Shown: positions 14,755 to 24,859 of the stretch, piece by piece
How the letters are laid out: each line of letters starts with the position of its first letter
How positions within the stretch are numbered: the stretch's first letter is position 1
NCBI RefSeq assembly: GCF_009604375.1
Contig: NZ_WEGH01000001.1
Coordinates: forward strand, 2,356,001-2,420,000
Reading direction: 5' to 3'
Length of the DNA stretch: 64,000 nucleotides
DNA from: Actinomadura macrotermitis
Lineage (GTDB): Bacteria; Actinomycetota; Actinomycetes; Streptosporangiales; Streptosporangiaceae
Notes under the pieces: generated by a model
The model's input: only the letters and a program-made list of their open reading frames with translations
Told to the model about the DNA's origin: nothing
Database searches by the model: none
Translations under genes and position numbers: made by a program

Positions 14755-16065
14755 ATGACCGAACGACCGCATCCCGCATGGCCGCGCCGTCTTCGCGCTG
14801 AACGCGAAGCACGGGGCTGGAGCAAGCGCGAGACTGCCCGGCGTCTGTTTCGCGCAGCGGGGATCACGAACGGGCGCGTCGACTCGCTCGCCCGGCAGGT
14901 CGGCGGATGGGAAGACGGCGATCACTTCCCGCGCGACTGGGCAGCGGCCTATGCGACCGTGTTCGAGGTCGACCTCGACGACCTGTTCGGCTCAGCGCTC
15001 GACGGCCAGGACGCCGACGTCGACCGGCAGCGCCGGCATCTGCTGTCGTGCCTGAGCGCGCTAGGCGTCGAGGGCGCCGTCCGCATGGAGCCGCTGGAGC
15101 CGATCCGCGAGGCGCTCGTCTCGGTCCTGCCCGGTGATCCGCACGCCCGCATCGTTCAGGACTGGGAAGAGATCGCGTTCGAGCACGGGCACGCCTTCCT
15201 GACGACGGCGCCCTCCCTGCTACTGCCCGACCTGGCCGCCGATCTCGTCGCGCTCCAGGACGTGATGCAGCGTGCCCGTGACGACGAGCAGCGCCGCCGG
15301 CTGTGCGGCCCTGCCGGCAAGCTGTCGGCGCTGGTGGCGATGACGGTCGCCACCCTTGGTCAGCCTCGGCAGGCCCGCGACTGGTGGCGGGCCGCCCGGC
15401 ATACCGCCGACGCGTCCGGCGACCGCGACCTGCGGGTATGGGTCCGTGGGTACGAGGCGATGAACGCGCTGTACAACGGCCGTCCTCTCGCCGCTGTGCT
15501 GCGGCTGGCCGACGACGCCATCGCCATCGCCGGCGGCGCGTCCGGTGCCGCCGTCCTGGAGGCCATGGCCAGCAGGGCGCAGACGTTGGCGTTGCTCGGC
15601 CATGCCGAGGACGCCGAGAAGACCATCGCCGCCATGCACATGCGGTTCGAGGGGCTGCCCGGTGCCAGCCCGGATGAGCGGTTGTCCACCTCGGCATGGC
15701 CGAAGACAGCGCTCCAGCACACCACGGCGTTCACCTTTACCCACTGCGGCCCGGCCGCCCGCGCCGAGCGTGCCCAAGCCGACGCGCTCGCGCTGTACCC
15801 GCCCGGGATGCGGCGCCAGCGTGCGCAGATCGCTCTGCTCCAAGCCGTCACGCAGGTACGGCGGGGCGACATCGACACCGCCGTCGACATCGCTGGCCGC
15901 GCGGTGAGCTCGCTCGACCCCGGACAGCGCACGACCACCATCCGCCGGGGCGCCCGCATGGTCTTGGACGCGGTGCCCGAGGTCGAGCTGTCCCGGCCCG
16001 CCGTCCGGGACTACCGTGCGGCGTTGGCGCTCCCGTCCGCGAGCGGCGCTGGAGCGAAGGAGTGA
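14755..16065 (+). CDS. XRE-family regulator with TPR-like C-terminus
   Basis: This protein of about 436 residues has an N-terminal helix-turn-helix (LRAEREARGWSKRETARRLF, then RVDSLARQVGGWEDGD) at about 10-70 and a long helical, TPR-like region with repeated A-L-L-G-A patterns. This is the build of Streptomyces regulators sometimes annotated as XRE or tetratricopeptide proteins. ATG 14755 is chosen because the palindrome at 14706-14719 lies just upstream. An alternative ATG at 14698 sits 7 bases after a -10-like box and could be a leaderless start adding 19 residues. It is coupled to the GNAT gene that follows. Confidence 0.75.
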   Translation: MTERPHPAWPRRLRAEREARGWSKRETARRLFRAAGITNGRVDSLARQVGGWEDGDHFPRDWAAAYATVFEVDLDDLFGSALDGQDADVDRQRRHLLSCLSALGVEGAVRMEPLEPIREALVSVLPGDPHARIVQDWEEIAFEHGHAFLTTAPSLLLPDLAADLVALQDVMQRARDDEQRRRLCGPAGKLSALVAMTVATLGQPRQARDWWRAARHTADASGDRDLRVWVRGYEAMNALYNGRPLAAVLRLADDAIAIAGGASGAAVLEAMASRAQTLALLGHAEDAEKTIAAMHMRFEGLPGASPDERLSTSAWPKTALQHTTAFTFTHCGPAARAERAQADALALYPPGMRRQRAQIALLQAVTQVRRGDIDTAVDIAGRAVSSLDPGQRTTTIRRGARMVLDAVPEVELSRPAVRDYRAALALPSASGAGAKE

Positions 16066-16067
16066 AC

Positions 16068-16613
16068 GTGTCCGAGATCGAGCTTGCGGCTCTGGACCGG
16101 CGCCAGGCCCTCGACGCGCTGGACGAGGTCGCCGACCTGTACGAGCAGGTCTATGCAGAACCGCCGTACAACGCGGCCCCCAAGTTCAGCCGGGACCGGT
16201 TCACCCGCCGCACGCACGACCAGGCGACCGCCTCAGGGTTCGCCATGGTGACCGCGCGGCGAGGCGGGACGCTGGTCGGGTTCGCGTTCGGGTTCTCGAT
16301 GATGCCGGGCGCCTGGTGGGCGAACGCGGCATCCCCGGCCGGCGAGGTGCTGAAGGCGGACAAGTTCGCCGTCGTCGAGCTGGTCGTCGACCGCTGGCAC
16401 CGTCGGCACGGAATCGGTGGGAGGCTGCTGGACGCGCTGCTCGCCGACCGCCGCGAGCGGTACGCCACGCTCGCCGCGGTGATCGAGGCCGACGCCTACG
16501 GCTGGTACCTGCGACGCGGGTGGCAGAAGGTCGCCGAGTTCCGCGCGGAACCGCCCTACTCCGATGCTCTCGTGCTGCCGCTCGCCTCGGCGCGCACGGC
16601 CGGGGACGCGTAG
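16068..16613 (+). CDS. GNAT-family N-acetyltransferase
   Basis: This 181-residue protein starts at GTG 16068 with AAGGAG at 5-base spacing; GTG 16062 is the alternative. The GNAT core is visible: strand FAVVELVVDRWHRRHGIGGRLLDALL holds the acetyl-CoA-binding R/Q-x-x-G-x-G/A pattern (RRHGIGG), followed by the AYGWYLRRGWQKV motif. The substrate is unknown. It is co-transcribed with the XRE regulator as element cargo, so it may modify the regulator, an antibiotic or a toxin; sequence does not decide. Confidence 0.8.
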   Translation: MSEIELAALDRRQALDALDEVADLYEQVYAEPPYNAAPKFSRDRFTRRTHDQATASGFAMVTARRGGTLVGFAFGFSMMPGAWWANAASPAGEVLKADKFAVVELVVDRWHRRHGIGGRLLDALLADRRERYATLAAVIEADAYGWYLRRGWQKVAEFRAEPPYSDALVLPLASARTAGDA

Positions 16614-16640
16614 CCTTGGAGACGCGTGCACCACACGCTG

Positions 16641-16674
16641 AACGCCCCACCTGTCTCGTGGCCGGTGGGGCGTT
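16641..16674 (+). terminator. Terminator after the GNAT gene
   Basis: AACGCCCCACC (16641-16651) pairs with GGTGGGGCGTT (16664-16674) around a 12-base loop, 28 bases after the GNAT stop. It ends the XRE/GNAT transcript. Confidence 0.75.
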
Positions 16675-16738
16675 GTGCTTGCCGTGACGCTTTGGCGGGC
16701 CCAGGTACCCCTGGGCAAGGGTCAGTTGAGGGGCGGGG

Positions 16739-16769
16739 GCCCGGACCGCCACGGGGCAGCGGTCCGGGC
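16739..16769 (-). terminator. Terminator of the minus-strand transfer region
   Basis: GCCCGGACCGC (16739-16749) pairs perfectly with GCGGTCCGGGC (16759-16769), 12 bases beyond the stop of the last transfer-region gene. Together with 16641-16674 it insulates two convergent transcripts. Confidence 0.75.
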
Positions 16770-16780
16770 CGGTCGGCGGG

Positions 16781-17170
16781 TCAGTTCTCGCGGTCGCGTT
16801 CGCCGCGGCGGGCCAGGTCTTCGGCCAGGCTCTCCAGGACCTGGCCGGCGGTCTCCACCGCGCTCTCCCACGGCTCCAGGGCCTCGGCGCCGGCGGGCAC
16901 GCGCGTCTCCAGCTCGACCGCGTTCAGCCCGGCGCTGAGGCGCTCCAGGGCGTGGCCGGTCAGCGCCACTAGGACGCGCAGGTGCGGGCGGCGCATGTCG
17001 GCGGTCTGCTCGTACACCCCGTCCAGCAGTTCCTCGGACTCCAGGGCGTCGGCCAGGTCGGCGAAGGCGGTCATCAGGTGCGCGACCGCCGGGGACTCCT
17101 CTTCGAGCTGGCCGATCAGGTCGCGGACGTCGTCGGGGGTCATCTCCAGGGATTCCAGAGCGGTGGACAT
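16781..17170 (-). CDS. Hypothetical acidic helical protein, 129 residues
   Basis: ATG 17170 follows GAGGAGAGC. The protein is acidic and helical (DDVRDLIGQLEEESPAVAHL, then ESAVETAGQVLESLAEDL). It is the last gene of the transfer region, separated from the translocase gene by a hairpin at 17192-17216. No family is recognised; small acidic helical proteins follow tra genes in several Streptomyces plasmids. Confidence 0.6.
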   Translation of the reverse strand: MSTALESLEMTPDDVRDLIGQLEEESPAVAHLMTAFADLADALESEELLDGVYEQTADMRRPHLRVLVALTGHALERLSAGLNAVELETRVPAGAEALEPWESAVETAGQVLESLAEDLARRGERDREN

Positions 17171-17191
17171 GTGCGGCTCTCCTCTCGGGCG

Positions 17192-17216
17192 GGCCGGGGC
17201 CACCATGGCCCCGGCC
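17192..17216 (-). terminator. GC-rich hairpin after the translocase gene
   Basis: GGCCGGGGCC (17192-17201) and GGCCCCGGCC (17207-17216) pair perfectly with a 5-base loop. It lies 15 bases past the translocase stop and has no T tract; it may attenuate transcription into the last gene. Confidence 0.55.
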
Positions 17217-17230
17217 GGGACATCAGGGGG

Positions 17231-20268
<3,038 letters not shown>

Positions 20269-20272
<4 letters not shown>

Positions 20273-20517
20273 TGGTCGGCCTCCCGGGCCAGCTCGCGGA
20301 GCTGGCCGTTGATCGTGGCGGTGAGTTCGTCGGCCAGGCGCACGGCCAGGCCCTCGGGCGCGTCGCGGATCAGCGCGCGCCACTGGTCCCACGCCACGGC
20401 GGCGCGGGCCTGCGGGGTCGCGGCCGCCGCCTGGCGCGTGCGGAAAAACTGGGTGCGGTTCTCGATGCGGCGCAGGGCCTCGCGCAGCTCGCGTGGGGAC
20501 CGTTCGGTGCTCGGCAC
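20269..20517 (-). CDS. Small helical protein coupled to the translocase
   Basis: ATG 20517 opens an 82-residue helical protein (SPRELREALRRIENRTQFFRT, then LAVRLADELTATINGQLREL). Its stop overlaps the translocase ATG (ATGA, 20269-20272), so the two are translated together. It lies between the TGAGAC array and the translocase gene. It could be a DNA-binding or motor-accessory protein; no family is recognised. Confidence 0.65.
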
Positions 20518-20546
20518 GGGGACCTCCGGACAAGATCGGTACGGGG

Positions 20547-20675
20547 TGTCTCAAGCGGGTCGTCTCAGCTCGGGTCGCGCGCGCGCATACGCGCGCGCCT
20601 TGGGGCCTGTCAAGAGCCCTGAGACGGCCCGTGAGACGGGGTCGTGAGACAGGGCGTGAGACGGGCCCCTGAGAC
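20547..20675. repeat. TGAGAC repeat array, candidate clt/transfer origin
   Basis: Five direct TGAGACRG units have GAGAC at 20621, 20633, 20646, 20658 and 20671, a regular 12-13 bp step. Two inverted units (GTCTC at 20548 and 20562) lie on the other side of a GCGCGC-rich hairpin (20577-20597). The array fills the gap upstream of the translocase unit. TraB-type translocases are known to bind short direct repeats in a clt locus near their own gene, so a transfer-origin role is a reasonable inference. Binding of a regulator is the alternative. Confidence 0.6.
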
Positions 20676-20715
20676 GGCCCCGGGACGGGCGGGCGGACCG
20701 CCCGTCCCGGGGCCG
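20675..20715 (-). terminator. Perfect 18-bp hairpin after 20724-21137
   Basis: CGGCCCCGGGACGGGCGG (20675-20692) pairs without mismatch with 20698-20715 around GCGGA. It starts 9 bases past the stop of the small membrane-protein gene and abuts the last TGAGAC unit, so it separates that gene from the candidate clt site. Confidence 0.7.
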
Positions 20716-20723
20716 CCGGCGGG

Positions 20724-21137
20724 TCACCGGGTACCGGTCGGCGCTCCGCCGCCGGGGGTGCCGGTCACCGTCGTGAGCAGCTGCGTCAGCGACGCGCCGG
20801 CGGTGTTGCTGGCCTGCAGGGCCACCGCGCCGAGCACCGACCCGGCCAGCAGCACGCCCATGGTGAAGGCCGCCAGGACGTGCGGGACCCGCGCCTTCTT
20901 GGACTTGAGCTGGGTGTGCAGGTAGAAGCCGAGCAGCAGCACCACCAGGACGGCGCCGCCCGCCGCCATGACGGGGTTGGGCGCGGCGGCCGGGGCGGCC
21001 GGCGCCTCGGGCGCGGCGGCCACGTACTCGATCGTGCGGCCGTAGGCCGGGGCCACGCCCGCCGCGTGCACGGCGGCCTCGGCGATACCGGCCGTCGTGG
21101 GGACGGTCGCCTTGTGGAGCGTCTCCTGCGAGACCAT
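20724..21137 (-). CDS. Two-span membrane protein, possible spread protein
   Basis: ATG 21137 follows AAGGAGGAACC, a strong ribosome-binding site. In the 137-residue protein, two hydrophobic segments at about 58-75 (GGAVLVVLLLGFYLHTQ) and 85-110 (HVLAAFTMGVLLAGSVLGAVAL) flank a basic loop KSKKAR. The N-terminal half is Ala/Pro-rich. Small two-span proteins like this accompany tra genes in Streptomyces plasmids as Spd (intramycelial spread) proteins. Assignment to that class is by size, topology and location only. Confidence 0.6.
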   Translation of the reverse strand: MVSQETLHKATVPTTAGIAEAAVHAAGVAPAYGRTIEYVAAAPEAPAAPAAAPNPVMAAGGAVLVVLLLGFYLHTQLKSKKARVPHVLAAFTMGVLLAGSVLGAVALQASNTAGASLTQLLTTVTGTPGGGAPTGTR

Positions 21138-21157
21138 GAGGGTTCCTCCTTGGTGAG

Positions 21158-21202
21158 GGCCGGCCCCGGGCGAGCTGTGAGAGGTGCAGCCCGGGGCCGG
21201 GC
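21158..21202 (-). terminator. Hairpin between 21137 and 21272
   Basis: A GGCCGGCCCCGGGC-like arm (21158-21171) pairs with GCCCGGGGCCGGGC (21189-21202), one mismatch, about 70 bases beyond the SpdB-like stop. No T tract; possible terminator or RNA-stability element. Confidence 0.5.
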
Positions 21203-21271
21203 TATCGGTTGGGACCGTCTCTGCCGTCCCGTGACGCCCCCGCACCGGTGCGCGGGGGCGCGGACGCGACG

Positions 21272-22174
21272 TCAGGCGTCGGTCAGGTCGTCGGTGCCGG
21301 GCGGGTGGTCGACCGGGTGGCCGTTGATCGGCCGCGCCGTCGACGCGCCCGCCATCTCCGGCTGAAGCTCGGGGCCGAGGATCTTGTTGACCCGATGCCG
21401 GGAGATCTCGAACTCCTCGGCGATCCGCCGCCGCGACAGCCCCGACGCGCTGGCCGACCGGACGGCGTCGGCCAGGGACCGGATGGGGTCGTGACCTGCG
21501 TGGCCGTCGTCGGCCACCCGGCGGCCGGGGTGGCTGAGATCCACCCCCGGAACCGCGCCGGCCGCGTCGTCGTCGGCCACCTGCAGCGCGGGCAGCGGCC
21601 ACGCCGTCCAGGTGGCCGACCCGTGCCCGATCGCGCCCCGCTCCTCCTGCTCGGCGGGGGCATCATCGGTACCGGGGTCGGCCGTCTCGTCAGCCACCGC
21701 GGGAAGCGCGGGGCGCTCGGCTGGCGCCTCGGCCGGGGTGGTCGCTGTGGTCGCTTCGCGGCCGAGGGCCAAGAGCGCGAACGACGCGACGACCATCAGC
21801 CCGTCGACCGCCGCCGGCCCGATCCGCGAGGTCAGCTCGTCCTCGCCGTAGGCGGCCAGCAACGCCGCCATGTGCCGGTACGAGACCACGGCGGCGACCG
21901 CGGCGACCAGGCCGGTCCCGCCGTAGCGCGCCAGGCGCCACCACCAGCCGCCCGGCCACGGCATGCGGGCGAGCAGCTCGACGACCAGCAGCAGCGCCAG
22001 CGGGTAGAACGCGGCGGCGACCTGCGCGCCGATCGGCGGCACATAGCCGCCGGCCTGGTGCGCGGCGGCGATGACGTCGGCGCCGGGGTGGTAGGTGTGC
22101 GCGACGTTCGCCGAGATCGACACGGCCACGCCGAGCCCGAACGCGCCGGTCGCCCACAGCTTCGCGGAGTTCAA
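21272..22174 (-). CDS. DUF2637/SpdB-like membrane protein with C-terminal HTH
   Basis: A TTG at 22174 overlaps the preceding stop (TTGA) and follows AGGAGG, giving 300 residues. Four hydrophobic helices lie in the first 165 residues (GAFGLGVAVSISANVAHTY, AQVAAAFYPLALLLVVELLA, GGTGLVAAVAAVVSY, then AAVDGLMVVASFALLAL), the DUF2637 pattern found in actinobacterial plasmid transfer regions. After an acidic linker, residues about 245-285 carry a helix-turn-helix (LSRRRIAEEFEISRHRVNKIL). A membrane protein with a DNA-binding tail fits a spread or mating-site protein near the translocase. The exact role is not known. Confidence 0.75.
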   Translation of the reverse strand: MNSAKLWATGAFGLGVAVSISANVAHTYHPGADVIAAAHQAGGYVPPIGAQVAAAFYPLALLLVVELLARMPWPGGWWWRLARYGGTGLVAAVAAVVSYRHMAALLAAYGEDELTSRIGPAAVDGLMVVASFALLALGREATTATTPAEAPAERPALPAVADETADPGTDDAPAEQEERGAIGHGSATWTAWPLPALQVADDDAAGAVPGVDLSHPGRRVADDGHAGHDPIRSLADAVRSASASGLSRRRIAEEFEISRHRVNKILGPELQPEMAGASTARPINGHPVDHPPGTDDLTDA

Positions 22175-22335
22175 CGGTCCCTCCTGGGAAAGATCAGCCC
22201 GGCCAGCGCCCACGCCACCGCGCCCACGGTCGCCACCGCGACCAGCAGCGCGAGCGTGGGGAACGGCTCGGGCAGGGTGAGAGCGGTGTCCAGCAGCACC
22301 AGCACGGCGGCCAGCAGCGCCAGGGAGCGGATCAC
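22171..22335 (-). CDS. Small two-span membrane protein, 54 residues
   Basis: GTG 22335 overlaps the upstream stop (GTGA). Two hydrophobic segments (SLALLAAVLVLLDTALTL and TLALLVAVATVGAVAWALAGLIF) with a basic C-terminus PRRDR leave almost nothing else. Its stop overlaps the SpdB-like TTG. It is probably a small Spd-type membrane component. Confidence 0.65.
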   Translation of the reverse strand: MIRSLALLAAVLVLLDTALTLPEPFPTLALLVAVATVGAVAWALAGLIFPRRDR

Positions 22336-22700
22336 GACGTCACCGCCGTCTCGCCACGGGCGGCGGCCAGGGTGTCGCGCACCGCGACCGCCAGGGCGTC
22401 GTTCCCGCACTGCTCGGCGATCGACGCGAACGCCTCGGCGCCGCAGCCCTCCAGGAACAGGTACGCCGTGACACCACGGCCGAACACCGCCGCCATCGGG
22501 CCACGCGCCGACGCCCACTCCGGCGCGCCCTCGGCGAGGACCTCCAGCACCGGCACGACCTGCACCGGCCACCCGGACGGGGTGTCAACGTTCACCGGCC
22601 TGCCGCGGTAAACGAGGACTCCCCGGTCGCCGGCATGGTCGGAGACGCACCACGGCGGGCAGCCCGCCCCCGCAGCGTGGGCCATCGTCTGGGCGGTCAC
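22332..22700 (-). CDS. CPPWC-motif hypothetical protein (DUF6907-like)
   Basis: This 122-residue protein starts at GTG 22700, overlapping the upstream stop. Near the N-terminus CPPWCVSDH is followed later by HAG-like and strand patterns (GVLVYRGRPVNVDTP, PVLEVLAEG). The C-x-x-W-C signature with beta strands occurs in small proteins of actinobacterial plasmids and phages, sometimes classed as DUF6907. The upstream neighbour carries a related motif, so the two may be distant paralogues. No function is established. Confidence 0.6.
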   Translation of the reverse strand: MTAQTMAHAAGAGCPPWCVSDHAGDRGVLVYRGRPVNVDTPSGWPVQVVPVLEVLAEGAPEWASARGPMAAVFGRGVTAYLFLEGCGAEAFASIAEQCGNDALAVAVRDTLAAARGETAVTS

Positions 22701-23110
22701 CGGCCGTTCTCCTGCCCGGTGCCGTCGAGCCGGACGTAGGCGGCGATCAGCAGTTGCGCGAGGTCGAGCGCCTCGACCGGCTTTAGGTCCAGGCCGTCCG
22801 GCCCGGCCTGGCCGGTGCCGTCGCCGGGCAGGTCGCTCCAGTGCAACGTCACCGCCGGCCCGACCGTCGTCATGCCGGGCACCTCGCCCGGGCTGCCGGC
22901 CGGGCTGCCGGGGCGGGCGCTGGGCGCGGGCAGCGACTCGGTGAACGCCAGCGCGACCGTCAGCTGCTCGTCACCGTGCACGGTGACGTGGCCGATGTCG
23001 GCGCGGTGCGTCAGCGACAGCGCGCTGCGGTGGTGCTCCTGGCACCAGGGCACCGGGCACGGCGCCAGCGTCGGCCGCGAGACCGGCGTGGGGGGCTTAC
23101 TGTTCTGCAT
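22697..23110 (-). CDS. CPVPWC-motif hypothetical protein (DUF6907-like)
   Basis: ATG 23110 follows AGGAGAGCG. The 137-residue protein has CPVPWCQEHH near residue 18, a beta-rich middle (GHVTVHGDEQLTVALAF, AVTLHWSDL) and a C-terminal helix (KPVEALDLAQLLIAAYVRL). The motif and order resemble the downstream 122-residue protein. It is first in a four-gene chain joined by GTGA and TTGA overlaps that ends at the SpdB-like gene. Confidence 0.6.
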   Translation of the reverse strand: MQNSKPPTPVSRPTLAPCPVPWCQEHHRSALSLTHRADIGHVTVHGDEQLTVALAFTESLPAPSARPGSPAGSPGEVPGMTTVGPAVTLHWSDLPGDGTGQAGPDGLDLKPVEALDLAQLLIAAYVRLDGTGQENGR

Positions 23111-23139
23111 GGGTTCGCTCTCCTAAGGGGTCGGGTCCA

Positions 23140-23177
23140 GGCCCCCGCCGGGCGGTGAGGTCGCCGCGGCGGGGGCC
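23140..23177 (-). terminator. GGCCCCCGCC/GGCGGGGGCC hairpin
   Basis: Ten-base arms at 23140-23149 and 23168-23177 pair perfectly around an 18-base GC-rich loop, 8 bases downstream of the gene ending at 23185. Confidence 0.55.
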
Positions 23178-23184
23178 GCTTGCT

Positions 23185-23496
23185 CTAATGGGGCGAGTCG
23201 CTCAGGCCGCCGCGCAGCACGCGGAACGCCGCACGGCGCGCGGCTTCCTGCCGGGCCTGTTCATCCGCGCGGGCGGCGAGACGCCGGCCGCCGTCGCGCT
23301 GCAGCTCGGAGACGAGCGCGGCCACGATGGGCTCGCACCCGTCCAGCCCGTGCAGCTCCACGGCCGTCGCCAGGACGCTCGGCACGGCCTGCAGCGTCGG
23401 CTGCTGCTCGGCGGCCAGGGCGGCGCGCACCGCGGCCAGGTTCGCGGCGGTGTGGGTCTCCAGCTCGCGCAGCTGCGCGACGCGCGCGGCGTTCAC
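23185..23496 (-). CDS. Hypothetical helical protein, 103 residues
   Basis: GTG 23496 overlaps the upstream stop (GTGA, 23493-23496). The protein is helical and charged (RVAQLRELETHTAANLAAVRAAL, then a second half rich in R, A and E). It may form a coiled coil. No family is recognised. It is translationally coupled to the 80-residue HTH-like protein upstream. Confidence 0.55.
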   Translation of the reverse strand: MNAARVAQLRELETHTAANLAAVRAALAAEQQPTLQAVPSVLATAVELHGLDGCEPIVAALVSELQRDGGRRLAARADEQARQEAARRAAFRVLRGGLSDSPH

Positions 23497-23735
23497 CGGG
23501 CCTCGCTGACGGCGCCAGCCAGCGCCACCCGGAACCGCTCGGCACCCGTGGGGACCTGCTCGCCGGTCACCTCGCCGTCGAGAACGGCGCACATGAACTT
23601 CAGGAACTCCAGCGCGGTCGCGTCGCCAGCGCGCTCGGCGAGCAGGTCGCGGGTCTGGCGGATGCGCGCCAGCACGGCGCTGCTGCTCACCCCGGCCGCC
23701 TCCGCGGCTCGGTCGGTGTTCGTCGAGGCTTTCAT
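23493..23735 (-). CDS. Small HTH-like protein, 80 residues
   Basis: ATG 23735 follows GGAGGTCC. The N-terminus (NTDRAAEAAGVSSSAVLARIRQTR) looks like a short helix-turn-helix. The rest is helical with one Cys (LEFLKFMCAVLDGEV). It could be a small regulator of the transfer region; that is inferred from the motif only. Confidence 0.55.
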   Translation of the reverse strand: MKASTNTDRAAEAAGVSSSAVLARIRQTRDLLAERAGDATALEFLKFMCAVLDGEVTGEQVPTGAERFRVALAGAVSEAR

Positions 23736-23822
23736 CGTGTCGGACCTCCATGTCCGATCGCGGCCCGGACGCTCGGGACGTCTGCTGCGGCCGGTGTTCT
23801 GATAGGGGATTGGCGGGTGCGG

Positions 23823-23844
23823 GCCACCCCGCGAATGGGGTGGC
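23823..23844 (-). terminator. GCCACCCC/GGGGTGGC hairpin
   Basis: Eight-base arms pair perfectly around GCGAAT, 36 bases beyond the stop of the 159-residue gene. Possible terminator between the first transfer-region gene and the rest. Confidence 0.5.
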
Positions 23845-23879
23845 GGGAGCCGTCGAGCAGGTGAAGCTGGCCGGGCGGG

Positions 23880-24359
23880 TCAGGCGGCGGGGACGAGCTG
23901 GAGCACGCTCTCGGCGGGCTCGGTGCCGGTGTCGGCCGCCGTGAAGGTGAGCGCCAGCGACGGCGCGCACGACTTCATCGGGATGTCGCCGAGGCCGTGC
24001 TCGGCGAACAGCGTGCGGATGGCGTCCAGGTCGGCGACCTGCCGGGACGACTCGAACCGCTCGACGACGACCGCGCCGTACTGGCCGTCCGGGGTGCGCT
24101 TCAGGATCTTCTCGGCGGCGCGCTTGGCACGGGCCGCGGCGTTGGCGTCGGTCCGGGCCTGCTCGAACTGCCGGGCGGCGGCCTCGATGTCGGCGACCGC
24201 GGGCACCTCACCCTTGATCTGGCCGGCGGTGAGGGGCGCGGGGACGCGGGCCGGGGTGGCGGCGCGCAGGGTGCGCAGCTCGCGGGAGACGCGGGGGGCG
24301 TCGGTCACGTCGCGGACGACGCGGCGGGCGGTGCGGGCGATCAGCTTCGCGATCTTCAC
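23880..24359 (-). CDS. Hypothetical first gene of the transfer region
   Basis: GTG 24359 follows CAGGGAGCG. The 159-residue protein has a basic N-terminus (MKIAKLIARTARRVVRDV), a helical coiled-coil-like middle (DIEAAARQFEQARTDANAAARAKRAAEKIL) and a C-terminal alpha/beta part with FAEHGLGDIPMK. No family is recognised. It is the first gene behind the operator-controlled promoter at 24398-24427, so its expression is probably governed by the divergent HTH protein. Confidence 0.6.
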   Translation of the reverse strand: MKIAKLIARTARRVVRDVTDAPRVSRELRTLRAATPARVPAPLTAGQIKGEVPAVADIEAAARQFEQARTDANAAARAKRAAEKILKRTPDGQYGAVVVERFESSRQVADLDAIRTLFAEHGLGDIPMKSCAPSLALTFTAADTGTEPAESVLQLVPAA

Positions 24360-24397
24360 GGACGCTCCCTGTGGGCCGGTTGACTGCCTATGCCCAC

Positions 24398-24427
24398 ACT
24401 CTAGGGAACATCATGTTCCATCGTCAA
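24398..24427 (-). promoter_or_regulatory. Transfer-region promoter with internal operator
   Basis: On the minus strand TTGACG (24427-24422) and TAGAGT (24403-24398) are 18 bases apart. The spacer holds the palindrome GGAACATCATGTTCC (24405-24419). A repressor bound there would block RNA polymerase directly. A second related site lies at 24461-24475. Confidence 0.65.
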
Positions 24428-24460
24428 GCGCTCTGAGCTAGCAATTTACTGCGCATCTAT

Positions 24461-24475
24461 GTAACATCTAGTTCC
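24461..24475. promoter_or_regulatory. Second operator copy before the HTH gene
   Basis: GTAACATCTAGTTCC differs from the 24405-24419 palindrome at three positions and ends at the base before the ATG at 24476. A partial third half-site (GGAACACTAGG) lies just inside the gene. A TAACAT box at 24462-24467 overlaps it, so the start may be leaderless and autoregulated. Confidence 0.5.
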
Positions 24476-24715
24476 ATGAGTAGACATGGAACACTAGGTG
24501 TCGTGGATAAGCGATCGCTGGAGCACCTCGCGCGCCGGTTCCGGGAGTCCGAGACCCGAACGGACATCCTCCGCAAGGAGCTCGCCGAAGCGATCCGCGA
24601 GGCCAGCAAAGACGGCGTCCTCCAGAAAGAGATCAGCGAGGCGACCGGCTACACGCGCCAGCAGATCCGCCGCATCGTCCTGACGAACGAGAGCGACACC
24701 GACGCCGCTGAGTAG
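24476..24715 (+). CDS. KorA-like small HTH repressor
   Basis: This 79-residue protein has a charged helix (RRFRESETRTDILRKELAEAI) and a clear helix-turn-helix (DGVLQKEISEATGYTRQQIRRIV). It is divergent from the transfer region, with a matched pair of palindromic sites, one inside the transfer promoter and one at its own start. That layout is the usual one for a Kor-type repressor that limits transfer functions and itself. The assignment is from layout and domain; no specific Kor homology is claimed. Confidence 0.7.
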   Translation: MSRHGTLGVVDKRSLEHLARRFRESETRTDILRKELAEAIREASKDGVLQKEISEATGYTRQQIRRIVLTNESDTDAAE

Positions 24716-24859
24716 GCCGGCGCACATACCCGTCAGCACCTCTTCCCGCTGACGCCCTTCACCTCGTCACAGCCGCGCCCGCGCGCGTCGCCGACTCCAC
24801 ACCCACACCTGGCGGACCGCCATGCGTTCTCTTCAGCGCGCCCACGGGGGGCCAGCGCA

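Noticed and set aside
20547..20675. A CRISPR array
   Set aside because: Units are 6-8 bases with 4-7 bases between them and no cas genes; they are protein-binding-type repeats.
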